From NCBI GenBank assembly GCA_030765045.1, contig CM060969.1, forward strand, positions 45,618,216-45,682,215: DNA of 64,000 nucleotides, given 5' to 3'. Source of the stretch: Tenodera sinensis (taxonomy: Eukaryota; Arthropoda; Insecta; Mantodea; Mantidae). The translations under genes and the position numbers were made by a program. Below are positions 34,843 to 47,644 of the stretch, piece by piece; positions within the stretch are counted from its first letter, which is position 1; the number at the start of each line of letters is the position of its first letter. Below the pieces are notes generated by a model that ran no database searches, was not told the DNA's origin, and saw only the letters and a list, made by a program, of their open reading frames with translations.

Positions 34843-36519
34843 TAACTTATAGATTCGCTTTCAAATTGAAGATAGCTCTAACACATTCTCATTTCAGAAA
34901 AAAGATAATGTTTTGAAGCCATTACATCTTCATGGCCGACTAAGGAAAGTAAAAACAGAGAAGGGAAGAAAACCATCAGCAAACAAAAATACCATGTAAT
35001 CAGTTACAACTGTGAATAAAAAATCATTGAATTATATAAAAGCACCACTTACTTAAGAAATGCCCTTAGTCCAACGCTTTCGAAAGGCTCTATAATTGGC
35101 AGTTTTCATCCTATAGCTAATCTTAAAATGTTCCTTTTATCATGTAATATAAAATATTATTTTTCTTTAGATTTCCATCATTAATAGTATTTTCAGTGTG
35201 ATGTGTTTTTCACTTTCCCAACAAACTAAGTTTTGGACAAAGGGCTTTTCATAAATAAGTGATTTTAGTTCATTTTGTGTTTTAACGTTTGGTATAAAAA
35301 GCATATTGGGCAAGTCTTCCACGGAAAGCAACTTGTCTATTTCTGCAAGCAAAACCATAAAGTACAAAAGACACACTTTCTGTTAAATGAGATTAAAAGC
35401 TGTCATTTTTACACAGGAAGCGCAAAATTTCCGAGAATAATAAGAGAGGTGAGAGAAAGGGAAAAGGCAAATTATTTTAAACACATAGCTGAATGAACGT
35501 TACTTTTTGTAGAAATCATCATCAAGTATGGTAATTTAGTTATTTTGAAACACATGTGCACAATTTCCAACACTTCCGCTATGTGTAGCTGTATCTCGTA
35601 TGTATACAGTTTTGCTGTTTGTATACTGTGCAATACTCGCCTGTAAGATATGCAGCCAGCAATGCGTGGTTATGCTAACTAAGAAGGGATCCGATGGTAT
35701 GCAGTTTCACTACAAAAAACATTCAGTTTTATTCTTTATAGGTTAACTGAAAAGTATACCAATTTCTTGAAAAATTCAAAAGGGAAGAGCTCTGAGAAAG
35801 ACAAGAATTACTTATTCAAAATACTTTCTTCGCTGTAGTTAAATTTCTGTCCAAGGTCACAGATATTCAACTGATAGTTGACCAAATACCACCCAACTGT
35901 AGTGTTGAAAAATGCAGACAAGAGCTATCTACAAAGTGAATTCGCACAATCAAAAGAATCATAGAACGGTGTTAAAAAATAATTTCAATAGGCGAGATGT
36001 AAATTTTTATCTGGAATTATGCACTAGAATTTTTTCTTCCTTATCAGAACATACTCGTATAAGCAAAGCCACATGACTTAAGAATTCTAGCCAGTATCAA
36101 ATGTAAACTTTTCACAGTTTTAGAATAGAAGGGCACCCTGTTATCCTATTAACTGATTTTCTAAGAATTCTATACTTTTCTCAAAAATGTATTGTATTAT
36201 AACAAAATAAAGCCTTCATGTCAGTTGTAATTTACTCTACGCATCTTATATTTAACAAACTATTATCTTCGTGCATTCTTGTGGAACTACGCATCCAATT
36301 TGGAACAAAAACTTTATTTTTGCGAATTCGGCTGATCAAAGAACAAAATGCTTCTATGGAGTACATATTAGAAGGAATGTAATAACTTCCCTTCCATCTG
36401 TTAACTTGGGTATTTTAACATGGGATTTCTTAATAACGCTATTTTTGTCAAAAATATAACACATAACATTTTCTTGCTTTTACATGACACCTGTTAAAAA
36501 TGGTAAATAAATATATGGG
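34843..36519. other. AT-rich spacer
   Basis: No recognisable gene, repeat boundary or RNA gene. Confidence 0.35.
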
Positions 36520-36874
36520 AATCTTTTTAACACACCACCTCCGTAACGCAGTTGGTAGCACGCTTGCCTCTGGCGTGGACGACCCAGTATCAACATGGGG
36601 AGTTTTCCTCCACTGAGAGGTCTGGCACGGGGTGCACTAAGCCTCGTTAGGTCCTGGGAGGACCAATTGAAGAGCTACTTAATGGAGAAGAGTGGCCCCA
36701 GGTCGTGAAGGCCGCATAACTTGCCGGGAGGGCTCGGAGCGCTGACCACCCTCCAGTACTGCACCCCACCAATGACGCCTGTAGTGCGCAGAGGTGGGGG
36801 ACGCAGTGACTGGGTGGCAAGCCTTGGCCTTTCATGGGCTGTTACGCTAGGGGTTTAGTTTTTAATCTTTTTAA
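36520..36874 (+). mobile_element. tRNA-derived SINE (family S1), 11-bp target-site duplication
   Basis: The element occupies 36531-36863. It has an A-box-like CGTAACGCAGTTGGTAGCAC head (about 36542-36561), a degraded B box, a GC-rich body with gtcctgggaggaccaattga and ccttggcctttcatgggctg, and a T-rich end. AATCTTTTTAA flanks it exactly at 36520-36530 and 36864-36874. The same family is at 44.4 kb (-) and 59.75 kb (+). Confidence 0.85.
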
Positions 36875-37900
36875 AAATACTTACTTTAAAAGTTTACGAA
36901 CTATGAGGCAAAAATGTAAGTTTCCTAAATTTAGTAGCGTTAGTAGAAAAGTGACATATTGGTATATCGGCACTTTTAACATTGGCAACATAGACCAGGG
37001 TAAACCCCCTTAACGAGAAACAGTTTAATGAATAAACATTAACTTGCCCTCCTTACCGATAATTTTTAGTTTGGAAACAATGTCTAAAAATGGCAAAGCC
37101 AAGGAGGGTGACTTAGTAAAGTGAAAGTAAAGGTAAACGGGGCCCTTAGGCGATAATACCATAAGACAAAGGTTAACACTTTCGCAAACTGACACGCCCA
37201 ACCCTCCAGGACACAATTGCCAAAGATGACTCTTGTAACATTAGCTGCATTCAGGTCCTGCAAATGACACTAAGGCCATAGACAAGTACATGTCGGTTCT
37301 TATAACATCTAAGCACCTTCTCTTCGCTATAAGCTTTATGAGCAATTCATGTCAATAATCTAGCTAATCTAATACTGAGGTTGTCCGTCTTATGTGAAGT
37401 ATAAATGTGTGTTTTCACTAAGCTGATTATTAATGAACTTTTACCTAGATTGTAGCCAACCACTGTTAAATTTTGTATTTCATAAAGGATGGCTATGTCT
37501 CATTTATTACAGTTTTCAGAAAATACTGAAATATTTTAGTGTATTAGAATAACTTTTCACACGAACTTTGCTAACGACAGAAAATTAATTAGAAAACTTG
37601 CATATAAGGATTGTGTCATAAGTCACGAAAAGTGTACCATAGGCTGTGATACTCTGCAGGAATCCGTTGCATACTTTTGTAAAGTCAATTTTACTATCCC
37701 GAAGTTTAGGGGTAGTAGAAAGATACTTAAATATGTATCTTTTGTTTATTAAGCAGAAACTGACGACATAGCTAACATATTTGGAATAGGTAGTGTCCCA
37801 GTTTTTCCAACACGGTTTTGTTATAGATTAGATACCATCGACTGTGTGCCATTCCTATATGTGCATGCTTGTTTATATGCCATGACTCAATGACAACTTG
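36875..37900. other. unrecognised sequence
   Basis: A moderately GC-balanced stretch at 37045-37270 gives no recognised protein. The rest is AT-rich. Confidence 0.35.
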
Positions 37901-37904
37901 CGGA

Positions 37905-38405
37905 GAAAGACTTAGCACCTCGATCGACTGGGTACCCTCCGGGAGGATGGATGAGGCGAATGGATCCTAAGGACGGCCGGAAAATACAGAGTAGGTGGCA
38001 GGGTCCCTACATTTTCCCAGTTAAAAGCACCCCGGCGGAGGCTTGCTTGGCTCCACTCCCCCCTTCGGGCGTGTACTATTCCATGGGGGGTGCCTTAAAC
38101 CAGTGACTCGCGTTCTAATCCGGGAGATATTTCCAGAGTGTATTTGTTCCCCCTGCAATGCTGCTGCCGCGACGCTCGCGGACGCATCCAACCCTGAAAG
38201 AAACCTAAGGGGATGAAGGTTGAAATGAAGGAACAGGAAATTCGGAGGATATGGAAATCCTTCCCAGCATTTGCCTGGCAACCCGGTGAAACCTTCGAAA
38301 ATAACCTCATGGGTCAGGAAGGTTGGCCACGGAGATCGAACCCAAGACCTCCCAAAAGCGTACCACAGACGTTACCGCCTGTGCCATCCCGCTCGGTTTA
38401 TCTGT
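37905..38405 (-). mobile_element. tRNA-derived SINE (family S2), minus strand
   Basis: Read on the minus strand it starts CCGAGCGGGATGGCACAGGC (A-box region, about 38400-38380) and carries a B box GGGTTCGATCTCC (about 38345-38333). A long GC-rich body follows, to about 37905. The head resembles a tRNA, but the body is far too long for a tRNA gene. No clear target-site duplication. The head is shared in part with the element at 53.19 kb. Confidence 0.7.
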
Positions 38406-39116
38406 AACTGTGATGCCCCTCTGGAAAACAAAGCGTGCAATGACTTCATCAGTTTTAGAATGATCCTGGACTTTCATAGTCGAATGGGAAGCTCTTCTAT
38501 GACTTTCCATCCTTGCCAATAAAGAATTAATTCGGTTACAATTGCCCACATGCATATATCCCGGTTAAGTTTCAAGCTTCAAATAAGCTTCCATTTTCTT
38601 GGAGAAAATAAGGCAACTTCCTCTGGCTGAGAAAGCTATGCGAACTGTCTAAGTCTGGTGAATCCTTCCCATTCACAAAATGTTTTGCCGAGTCTGCAAA
38701 AAGTGAAGGAAAGGTAGACCACAACAACCTTTTTTGCTTATACAGTGAATACTGGAAGGTATAAGGGGACAAGACCGAAGAGGGACCAGATCCAGATAGA
38801 CTGGCGCCCTAACGTTTCCAGTTAGAGCGCATCCAAAGGCTATTGTGCATTTCCTTTAAGTAGAAGCATATAAAGTAGAAAGAGATAGCACTATATCCAT
38901 TGTCCAGTAGTTCATAACTGCCTAATCTCAAAACCTTTACTTTTGAAACTTAATATTTAAAATTTGGATTGCAAAAGTTTTCCTCGTTTCCCAACACCCC
39001 CAACACGAAAGCCAGTGAAACAAGGAGGCTAAACGATTCAGGTCATTTTCCATATTCCACTGACAGATGTGTCACAACAATGGTACATGTACAACTGGTT
39101 CTAAGAGACTAGGCAG
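38406..39116. other. unrecognised sequence
   Basis: No gene, boundary repeat or array found. Confidence 0.35.
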
Positions 39117-39558
39117 TGAAGGGTAACTGTGACAGTGTTTTTCAGTACTTGGGCCATCATTAAAGCATCCCCGCCCCCCCCCCCCCCACCCGTCAGCAGG
39201 AAAAAGTCATATTTCAACTTGAATCTTACGTGCTTTAGCCACAAGGCCCTAACCCCTGGCGGTCCCTTAGTTGGGGTCCACTCGGAAGCGGGTCCTGACT
39301 GGACAGTAAGACACAGGGAAGAAACCTTTACAACGCGCACTTTCACCGCCCAACGGCAACCCGTCGAACACCGTCGCCTGAACCTAAAACATTACATTGG
39401 ATACATGAAATCGGAAGAACAGGAAGATAGTGGTAGAATTTGCCTACCAGAAGAAATCAGAAGAATGCATGGGCCAGAGAGGGAGTTCACCGAGAATCGA
39501 ACCCGGATCCTCCCGAATATGAATCGCAAATGTTACCTCGGCGCCACCTGAAGGGAAA
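39117..39558 (-). mobile_element. tRNA-derived SINE (family S2-like), near-perfect 10-bp flanking repeat
   Basis: The minus strand has a head GGTGGCGCCGAGGTAAC and a B box GGGTTCGATTCTC (about 39503-39491), then a GC-rich body. The flanks TGAAGGGTAA (39117-39126) and TGAAGGGAAA (39549-39558) match at 9 of 10 positions, consistent with an aged target-site duplication. A C run (39175-39187) lies inside. Confidence 0.65.
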
Positions 39559-41018
39559 TTAGACATATTTATATCACCTTTACCCATCTTCCTGAGGTGA
39601 TTTCGGTGATAGAGTCATAGTTGCAAAATCTACATTGATACGCGGTAACATGGATATGTTGATATGGTGATTTGAATCGTTGCAGCTGAAATAAATTATG
39701 TAAAAGCATTTCTTGGAAGGAAAAAATCACGGCTGCTATATAATTAGTGTGTAAAGTTATATGCAAGAGGAACAGCACTGAAAGTCCAATAAAACGATGA
39801 GGTGATGATAAAACTTCCTTAGGTCAACATTTTGTAGAGGCCAGATGAAGCAGTGTGTTAAATCGATATGCATTTGCTATAATTTTTTGAACTGAACTTC
39901 GCTTTCTAGCTGAAACTTGAGCTGTTTAGCACGATTCGACTCTTATGAAAAATTCCAAATGATTTAACATTATAGATCCAGGTTTCAGGAATTCTGGTAA
40001 ATAGCCCCAGAAAAGTATTCACAATTTGGTGTTTGGCAAGATGAACCGTCGTAGATTTCTTTTGTCATGGAAATCATATCAGCGTTGCATTTAGCCAGAT
40101 TAAGATTGCTGTTTAACCCGAAATGAATTATATTCAACAGTGTGAGGTTTTAGGAGCTTGTAAGTAGCTTGGTATGTTGGTGTTTTTAAACAGACAAACC
40201 GTATGTGGGCAATGTTTGAGAGGTAGAACTGGAACTGAAAAATTCAATGCCACAGCTGGGATTTGAACCAGTTTGTTTTCTTATTTTTTTCACCCATAAC
40301 TCAAAAGAATTGCCCAAATAACATAGAAATGCCAATCTTAAAGACTAAATATATCTTAGTAAGGTTCTGTGTATATCAAGGTTTGATTAACAACAGTGGA
40401 TAGGGAGGCAAAGAAATGAAAACAAAAGTTTAAATAGTTTCTCTGCTATATAAAAAGCTTGAGACTGAATGCTTCTATTAGTCTGGGGGAATGGAATAGA
40501 ATATAACACAGGTTTGGTACGTGGGAGAGAGCTTAAAAGGACATTTAATTCCTGGAATTCCCTTGGTCAGGTCCTGATTAAGGCAGAAAAGGATCTGTGA
40601 TTCCATGCAGAGCACAGGTTCTGAGAGAAAGCCAAGGCTAGTCAACCAGGGGTGAAAAGTCAAGAGTAAGAAACAGGAAGGGTGGAAGGAGCAAGATGAG
40701 AAATAGGGTTGATGAGATAACCATTTATGCTCCCCTAGACACCCCCTCCCTTGCACAATCTAACGTAACTCAGGCAAGGGAGAAAACTCTCCCCTTCTGT
40801 TTTCCCTCCCTTGAAGGCAATAAGACTCACGCGAGTACAAAGGGGATAACAAAAAGATACAGGCAGTGACATCTGTGAGTGGTGATGAGAACATTATCCT
40901 GTACATAACAATGCCAAATGAATATATCTTTACACTTATGCAAAATAAACAGCATTTGATGACAGCTTCAGATAATTTTTGCCAATTAGTATTCAAACAT
41001 TCTTAGAGTCTAGCAAGA
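39559..41018. other. unrecognised sequence
   Basis: The segment 40470-40860 is less AT-rich and contains a near-palindromic pair, ccctcccttgcacaatc and caagggagaaaactctcccc, but no recognisable gene. Confidence 0.35.
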
Positions 41019-41829
41019 AAAAATCTGATGTGTTGCACTCACATGACTTTCTCTACTCTTGTACTAACCATTCCTATAAACTCTTATTCCTATATGTTCT
41101 TCGTGTTAGCTGAGATAAACATTTGCAGAAATTATCTTATTGCTTATTTCCTTGTAGGTGCAAGGGGAATATGGGAATACAGTAGACTTTGAGCGATAGT
41201 AAAATCTTTTAAAGCTTTCAAATTATGTTCTCTTTGCACGGTTAACATATAAAAATTGAATAATGATGTTCCATTTGACAGAAATAGGTAGAAGTTCTCC
41301 AAAACTGACACCAATAACATGGAATTTCTCCGAAATAGTTCACTCTACAAATTTATGAGTCATAAATTGTGTGTCTTAGCATGATCTACATGTTTTGTAT
41401 AGTAAGATTGGGTCTACCTCTTACGGCTTACCAGTTATGCAAAAGTCATCCAGAGTAAATACGTCTATAGGGGTTATAGCTAGAAAATTCAAGATATACA
41501 TTTCATATGTCATCAAAATATCTCAAACACTTGGCATTTTAATCAAAATAGAACCATTTTCAAGAAAATCAACATTTTCCGCGTAAAGGGTAGTTTAGGG
41601 AGAAGCAATTTACTTCAAAATCTTCGTGTCCCATCCTTGAAAGACATTAAACTTAAATACCAACTTTGGCTTCTAACCGACTTTTCGTTTTTGTTATGCA
41701 CACACACGGACCTTTTCCTAAAAATGCTTTTTTTGGATTCAGGGGGCCTCGGTGAAATTTTGACATCGAATTTTTGGGTGGAATGCAATACTTTCTCTAC
41801 TTTACTAAACGTAGCAGAGAAAGTAAAAA
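41019..41829 (+). repeat. ~820-bp dispersed repeat, full-length plus copy
   Basis: It starts at aaaaaatctgatgtgttgca (41019-41038) and ends at cgtagcagagaaagtaaaa. It has the same start, internal order and end as the copies at 48.4 kb (+) and 30.4 kb (-). These three define the family's length and termini. Confidence 0.9.
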
Positions 41830-42650
41830 AGGGCTAAATCATGCAAGTTGAACATGATGCATACTAAAAGATGTGCAAAATGGACTCAGTAAACAATAAT
41901 CTCTTTTTTCATTCAGTTTGCATAATTTTACTTTTCAAAATCTGAATTTAACACACATTAGCAAATCAAAATTACTATTTAAATCAAACCTGTAAGTGCA
42001 ATTTAAACCGATTTTGGGGTGTATATGCATGAAAATCGTTATTGGAGTAGATAAGCTCTACTGAGATCAAATCAGTACTAGTTGGAGAAACACTGTTGAA
42101 AGGAACATAACTACAATTATTCGAGAAGATAGTTTTCCCTCTTTAAAAAGCTCTAACACGCAAACTAAGCTGAGGAAATTATTCTTAATATTTAGAAAGA
42201 AAAACATTATTATAGTCTACTATTCCAGGCGTTTTACTGAAGTTAGGAGGGTACGGTTAATTAGAACTTTTAATACCCATTTATTGCGTATTGATATAGT
42301 AATTAATGCATTTTTATTGTTTATTAAACTACAGGCGGATTTTAGTATGATTACTATATTTACGTCAAGTTCATATGGAGGATTTTAAAAGGAACTTTAT
42401 GAATGTTTCTATTAACTCATAAGTGTTATTGTATCAAATTTGATAAAGGGAAAGTAAGCGAACTATTATTTCGGCTGCAACAGAAATTGATTGCCCTGGG
42501 GTTTTCATTGTCTTTACTAATCAGTGATTTTATTTTATTTAATCACTTAATTGTAACAAGTTATTACCTTTTGCATACGCGACGTATACAAGCTAACTTT
42601 GCATGCATTTAGTGGAGAATATTGTTTGAGATAATTGAAATTGCAGTGAA
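41830..42650. other. AT-rich spacer
   Basis: Nothing recognised. Confidence 0.4.
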
Positions 42651-42659
42651 AATAATTTT

Positions 42660-42979
42660 TAATATGAAGGAGGAAGACGACCGCGACTCACATCAGAGGA
42701 AGGCTGTGCCCCACACCACACTAGCGGCTTCCGTGCACAACAAAGGACGGTGAAGGTCAGGCTACCCCACACCACTCAGGCGAGCAAACACGTGACAACA
42801 ATCAGTGCGGCATTACAAAGGACTTGTCAGAACTTTCCTGAATTCTCTTGGCAAGTTGAGAAAAAGGATCATTTTTGAGAAAGATCTGTATACGTCATCG
42901 CCGGCATAAAAACCTTAAGTGCGTGCGTGGAAAGAAGGTAGTGAAGCAGTTAATGAGTGTTGAGCGGTGGTATCATCAT

Positions 42980-43019
<40 letters not shown>

Positions 43020-43190
43020 AGACCGAAAGAAAACCTAAAGACAGAAAACCGTGTGTTAAAATTATTAGAAGACGACATCTGTGAGTTATAATATCACGAA
43101 CTGTTGACTGTGTGCATTTGTGCATTCAGTTAGAAGAAAATAAAGTAAAAAAAAAATACTTGGCTGGACTTTTGTTGTTTTGTTTTAGTA
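42660..43190 (+). mobile_element. LTR-like sequence related to the one at 55.3 kb
   Basis: It shares with 55.27-55.82 kb the segments ggtcaggctacc (42755-42766; GGTCAGGCTGCC there), cacgtgacaacaatcagtg (42789-42807; CACGTGGCAACAATCCGGG there), a GGCATAAAAA TATA-like box (42903-42912), an AATAAA signal (43139-43144) and a 'tggact...tttt...taacaat' end. The order TATA, then polyA signal, then a short tail is that of an LTR. It is interrupted by a run of 37 T (42982-43018). Boundaries and target-site duplication are not established. Confidence 0.4.
42982..43018. repeat. homopolymer (T)37
   Basis: Uninterrupted T tract inside the LTR-like region. A Phe-rich frame across it is an artefact. Confidence 0.9.
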
Positions 43191-44359
43191 ACAATACAAC
43201 CTGCATCACAAAGCCTCCTTGACTATTTATTAATACCTCATTTATTTCGAGTTCACAAATGTATTTATCCGTTAGTTTTAAACATGTAAGGTATAACTTC
43301 TTAACATTCATAGTAATCATCTCTAAATTTTCTGCACTAAAGCACATAATTTTTAAACCCCACAAGCTTGATAAAATAGTACATTTTTTTAAAAAAGTTA
43401 TAAGAAATAACCTGAAAAAGTCTGTAAATACTTAGAGCATGTAAAATATAATACAGTTTGTTCTTTCTGAATACTAAATTTTGCTGTGCCTTGATTTTGC
43501 TCATAAATACTTTTTTTCTGGAAAGCTATTCTTTTACGGAAAATGGAGCATCGCATTCCGAAGATGGTTTATGAGTGGTAAAATGCCAGGAGAGGCTACA
43601 GAAAGGAGAAGTTGAGTGCCGCACATTTTTATTAAACAGTGCAAATCTACAAAAGTAGTTAATCGCAAGAGAATTGTTTTATGATAGGTTGCTTTATTCG
43701 GTACAGAGTTATTCACAGAAATATTTTCAAACTGCTATAATTTTGCTGCTTAAATAATAATCAAGATAAAATAAGGTATTTAGTTTTATTTTTGTAGGGA
43801 ACTGGGATAAAAACGAACAATGCTTTTTTAAGCTAAAAATCCTCATAATTTTATTTCTTCGCTTAAACAAATAATTCCTAGCAGCCTCAGTCTTAAATCT
43901 ATGTATTTCTCAGCCTCTTACATATATGATGGTACTACAAGACTTTGTGAACCGTGTTTCTTTCTGACATCTTAATGTTAAGTTATATCATTCGTTCAAA
44001 GTTTATTTAATGTATGTCTATAATGTATCTATATCTATATCTATATACATAGTGTATTTAATTAGTGCCAACCAAGAATTTCAGTGATGATAATGGAACA
44101 AACTAAGAGGCAAAGTCATAGAAATACAGGGATAAGCTACCTAATACTCAATTCATTGTGCTTCATATCTGTTACTTTAAAACAAAACCAATTTTAGTAC
44201 CCGATAGAAAACGAAAACCATAATAAGAGCTGCCCAGATATGGAAAAGAATGAGGTGTGAAACGTCAAAAATATAAAAATTAGAATGGCACTCAGAGCCA
44301 TAGAGTCAAAATACTGCAGTTTCATTACCTTCATTTAGCAAATATGCTTTAGGAAAGAA
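43191..44359. other. AT-rich spacer
   Basis: No recognised feature. A short ATCT run lies near 44028-44046. Confidence 0.4.
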
Positions 44360-44737
44360 AAATATACGTATATAAACTAAACCCCGGCACGACAGCCCAC
44401 GAAGGGCCAAGGCCTACCGCCCAGCCGCTGCGTCCCCCACCTCTGCCCACTACAGGCATCATTGGTGAGGTGCAGTACTGGAGGGTGGGACGTGGTCAGC
44501 ACCCCGAGCCCTCCCGGCCAGTTATGCGGTCTTCTAGACCTGGGGCTGCTACTTCTCCATCAAGTAGCTCTTCAATTGGTCCCCCCGGGACCTAACGAGG
44601 CTGAGTGCACTCCGTGCCAGACCTTCCAGAGGGGATAAAATCCCCATGCTGGTACCGGGGATCGAATCCGGGTCCTCCGCACCAGAGGCAAGTGCGCTAC
44701 CAACTGCGCTACGAAGGCGGTCAAATATACGTATATA
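44360..44737 (-). mobile_element. tRNA-derived SINE (family S1), perfect 15-bp target-site duplication
   Basis: The element occupies 44375-44722 on the minus strand. The head is GTAGCGCAGTTGGTAGCGCA (A box) with GGATTCGATCCCC (B box), followed by the body shared with 36.5 and 59.75 kb. AAATATACGTATATA flanks it at 44360-44374 and 44723-44737 with no mismatch. Its two promoter boxes are the best preserved of the three copies. Confidence 0.9.
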
Positions 44738-45069
44738 CTTCAGAAAAAACTTATAAACGTTAAAATAAAGAGATGCTTGCGTTTGGAGCATGCAAAACAT
44801 GTTAGTTGAATTGCCCTAAGTTTCAAGTAAGCAATTTATTACTGTTTAATAGTGATTATCTGTAAAACGTTTTTTATTATCGGATATCTACTTCGTGTAT
44901 GTTGATAGCCGTGAAGTTCCGATAGTAGAAATTAATGAAGCACCAGTCTACTGTTTCTGATGCTTTGGTATAAAATAACAAAAACAGCGCCTTCAGTGTA
45001 GGCAGAAATCAGACGATAAGCTAGTGTGATTTAGTTCCTAAATGCACGAAATGAAACTTTTAATTTTCC

Positions 45070-46060
45070 ACTTGCTTTTTGCTTTGTCACCTACCTATAG
45101 TAGCAAAGAAGTGCCATCTTCCAGCAAGGGTCAATGCAAAGATTTCGCCGAAAATACGTGTTTTAAGGTCCCATGAAATCAAAAGAAGCATTTTTATAAT
45201 CACGTTCACGCGTATGTATGTGTACAGAAAAGTAGTATAAACGGCAAACTTGGTATTTAAGCTCAACATCGTTCTAGGGTGTGCACAGGTTTTCAAGAAA
45301 ATCCCAAACTACCCGTTTCACGAAGAAATTTTCGATATGTTTTATTTTTTCAAAAAAGCGACGATTTTGATTAGCCGTATATTAAAGATATTTTCATGAC
45401 GGAATGCGTATCTTGAATGTTTCTATGAACTGCCTCTGAAGTTATCTTTATTCTGAATGACTTCTGAATTGTTGGTAAACCGTTAAGAAATAGACAAAAT
45501 GTCTACACAATATAAGTAGATAACATTAAAGGACTCCATTTAAGTCAAATGCATTATAGCATTCTTTCTTTCTGTTTTCTAAGCTCCTCCCCTTTTACAC
45601 TTCCCTTTACATAGAATTTTTCTCAAAAATGGCTCAAACGAGTTTAGTTAAACTGTCATATATTCAAAACATTTGTACGATAAAACAATGTTTATCTTGA
45701 ATTTTAGGTAATTTTCTGAAGTCCTCTTCAACTGAATTACCTTTGTATATTGGTAAAACTGTAAAAGATACACAATACCATACTACGCCAACAAAATATG
45801 TACTTATAACACGTTAAAATGCATAATTTATCTAAAATGTTTGTAACTTTGACCACTTCCGAAATAGTGTTTCTTATTGGGTTGTATTTTTAGTTACTTG
45901 CACTTTTTCAAGTGACAATTGCTATTTGTTTTTATTTTATTTATGTTTTGTTGTCATACAAATGATATGGAATTTCAAAGTCATTACGTAAAACTAGCAC
46001 TTTAAACATCTGCTTATCGATTAATCGAATTTTATCTCGATTAACAAGGAGTACTTAAAA
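45070..46060 (-). repeat. two partial minus copies of the ~820-bp repeat in tandem
   Basis: The first runs from about 45070 (ctatagtagcaaag, the 3' palindrome region) to about 45560. A second minus copy, starting internally at ccttttacacttccctttac (45589), runs to about 46050. Both follow the family in reverse order. Confidence 0.6.
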
Positions 46061-46170
46061 ACGTAAGCTTTCTAAGAATAGTTTGTAGACGAATGAATTG
46101 AGAAAGTCATATGAGTGCAACCAATAATATATATTACTTTTGTTGAACAGTAAATTACTCTTTTCCTCTC

Positions 46171-46171
46171 C

Positions 46172-46229
<58 letters not shown>
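46171..46229. repeat. (CT)n microsatellite with (CA)n end
   Basis: About 26 CT units followed by a short CA run. The Arg/Glu repeat frame on the minus strand is an artefact. Confidence 0.95.
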
Positions 46230-46231
<2 letters not shown>

Positions 46232-47642
46232 AAATTTCATTGTTGCTTCCAGTAACAAGGTATGAAAATTCTCTGTTTTTCCCTTTTATTTTAATCTAAT
46301 CAAATTTAATGACCAAAGCAAGTAACAAATGGCTTCATATTTCTCCTTTAGATATGTTTCATTGTCCAGTTCTGAAAGCACAGAGTGTTAAGTTTTTAAG
46401 ACTTTTTTCTTTTTTCGGCGCTGGCTCACAAACTTTTTTATAAATTTTACCAAGATGTTAATATTAGCTTCGTAATGAATGAATAAACTCTCAAACAATT
46501 TCTATATGCGCACATTGTATGTGTTTTAATTCTGTCAACATAAGTACCATATCTAAAGCATCACTGATGTATACATATATCGAAATACAGGACATTGAAG
46601 TACATATAAATGACCGTATAAAAAGGTAAGGAATTAACAATACGGATTGCTAATACCTCTGCCCAATGTGGTATGGTAATGCTAACGGTTCGTTATGTAT
46701 AGTGGTATGCAATTATTATTGCATGGCCACAAGTACCAGTTTCGCCTGGGGCATGGGTGGGTTCCAATGCATTTGTCTGTTGTGCTAAATTTACATCGTA
46801 TTGTTTAGTTTGTTATGTTGTCCTAGAAGCCAGCCATAACTTGTAGCAAGTATGGATCCCTTACTTCTGTGTTCAGAACTTCTACGCCCTTTTGGGCTTA
46901 AGTCCCAAACATTAACCGTTTATTTTCGACAAATTTTATGATTTTTTATTAAAAAGAAAATTATACCGAGATTAATACTGAACCTTTAGAGATATTTTTT
47001 GTCCAAATGAATGCATACAACTTCTTGTCAAAACTCTGTTGTAATTCATTAAAGCAAATGATCAAAATGTTTAGATACCTATCATGCAGAAACTTTTAAA
47101 ACGGGCATAGAAACTCACTTGGCTGTAAGAACTGAATCTAAGCACAAAATTACAATCTGATTTTAAAAAATGAAGCATTCTTTAGAGCTAATTCAAAGGA
47201 AATCGCGCAAGTCAGAAATACGTTCCAAATGTCACTGGACAGTACAAGATTCAAATTATTAAAGGAGCTTTTGTGGTACAAAGCAGCGATAATTATTCAC
47301 AGAAAAATTATGAATGCATTTTTGGTACTGATAATGGCCTTTTCTATTACGTATATACCGGCATTGGCGATGGACACTGATAACACTTGAAACGAAGTGA
47401 GGGCTATGAAAGCAAACTTGGGAGGCAACAATTTTGTACGAGATAAATGCAGTTCTTCATGCAACTAAATACGATAGCTACCTTTAACAAAATATTAATA
47501 AGTTATTTAAAATTTTTCTTGATGATGTTAAATCCTTTGAAAATATTAAATTGACTTTATGTTTGCATTCTTTCTTATTTATGAAAGATTCTGTACAAAA
47601 AGTGCATAACGTAGGTATATAAGAGATAGTTGTGACATTCTA
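46230..47642. other. AT-rich spacer
   Basis: A slightly GC-richer stretch at 46650-46900 has no recognised content. Confidence 0.35.
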
Positions 47643-47644
47643 TA

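Noticed and set aside
36540..36610. Functional tRNA gene at the head of the S1 SINE
   Set aside because: The element is repeated, has target-site duplications and a long non-tRNA body.
46055..46258. Arg/Glu repeat protein on the minus strand
   Set aside because: Product of the CT microsatellite.
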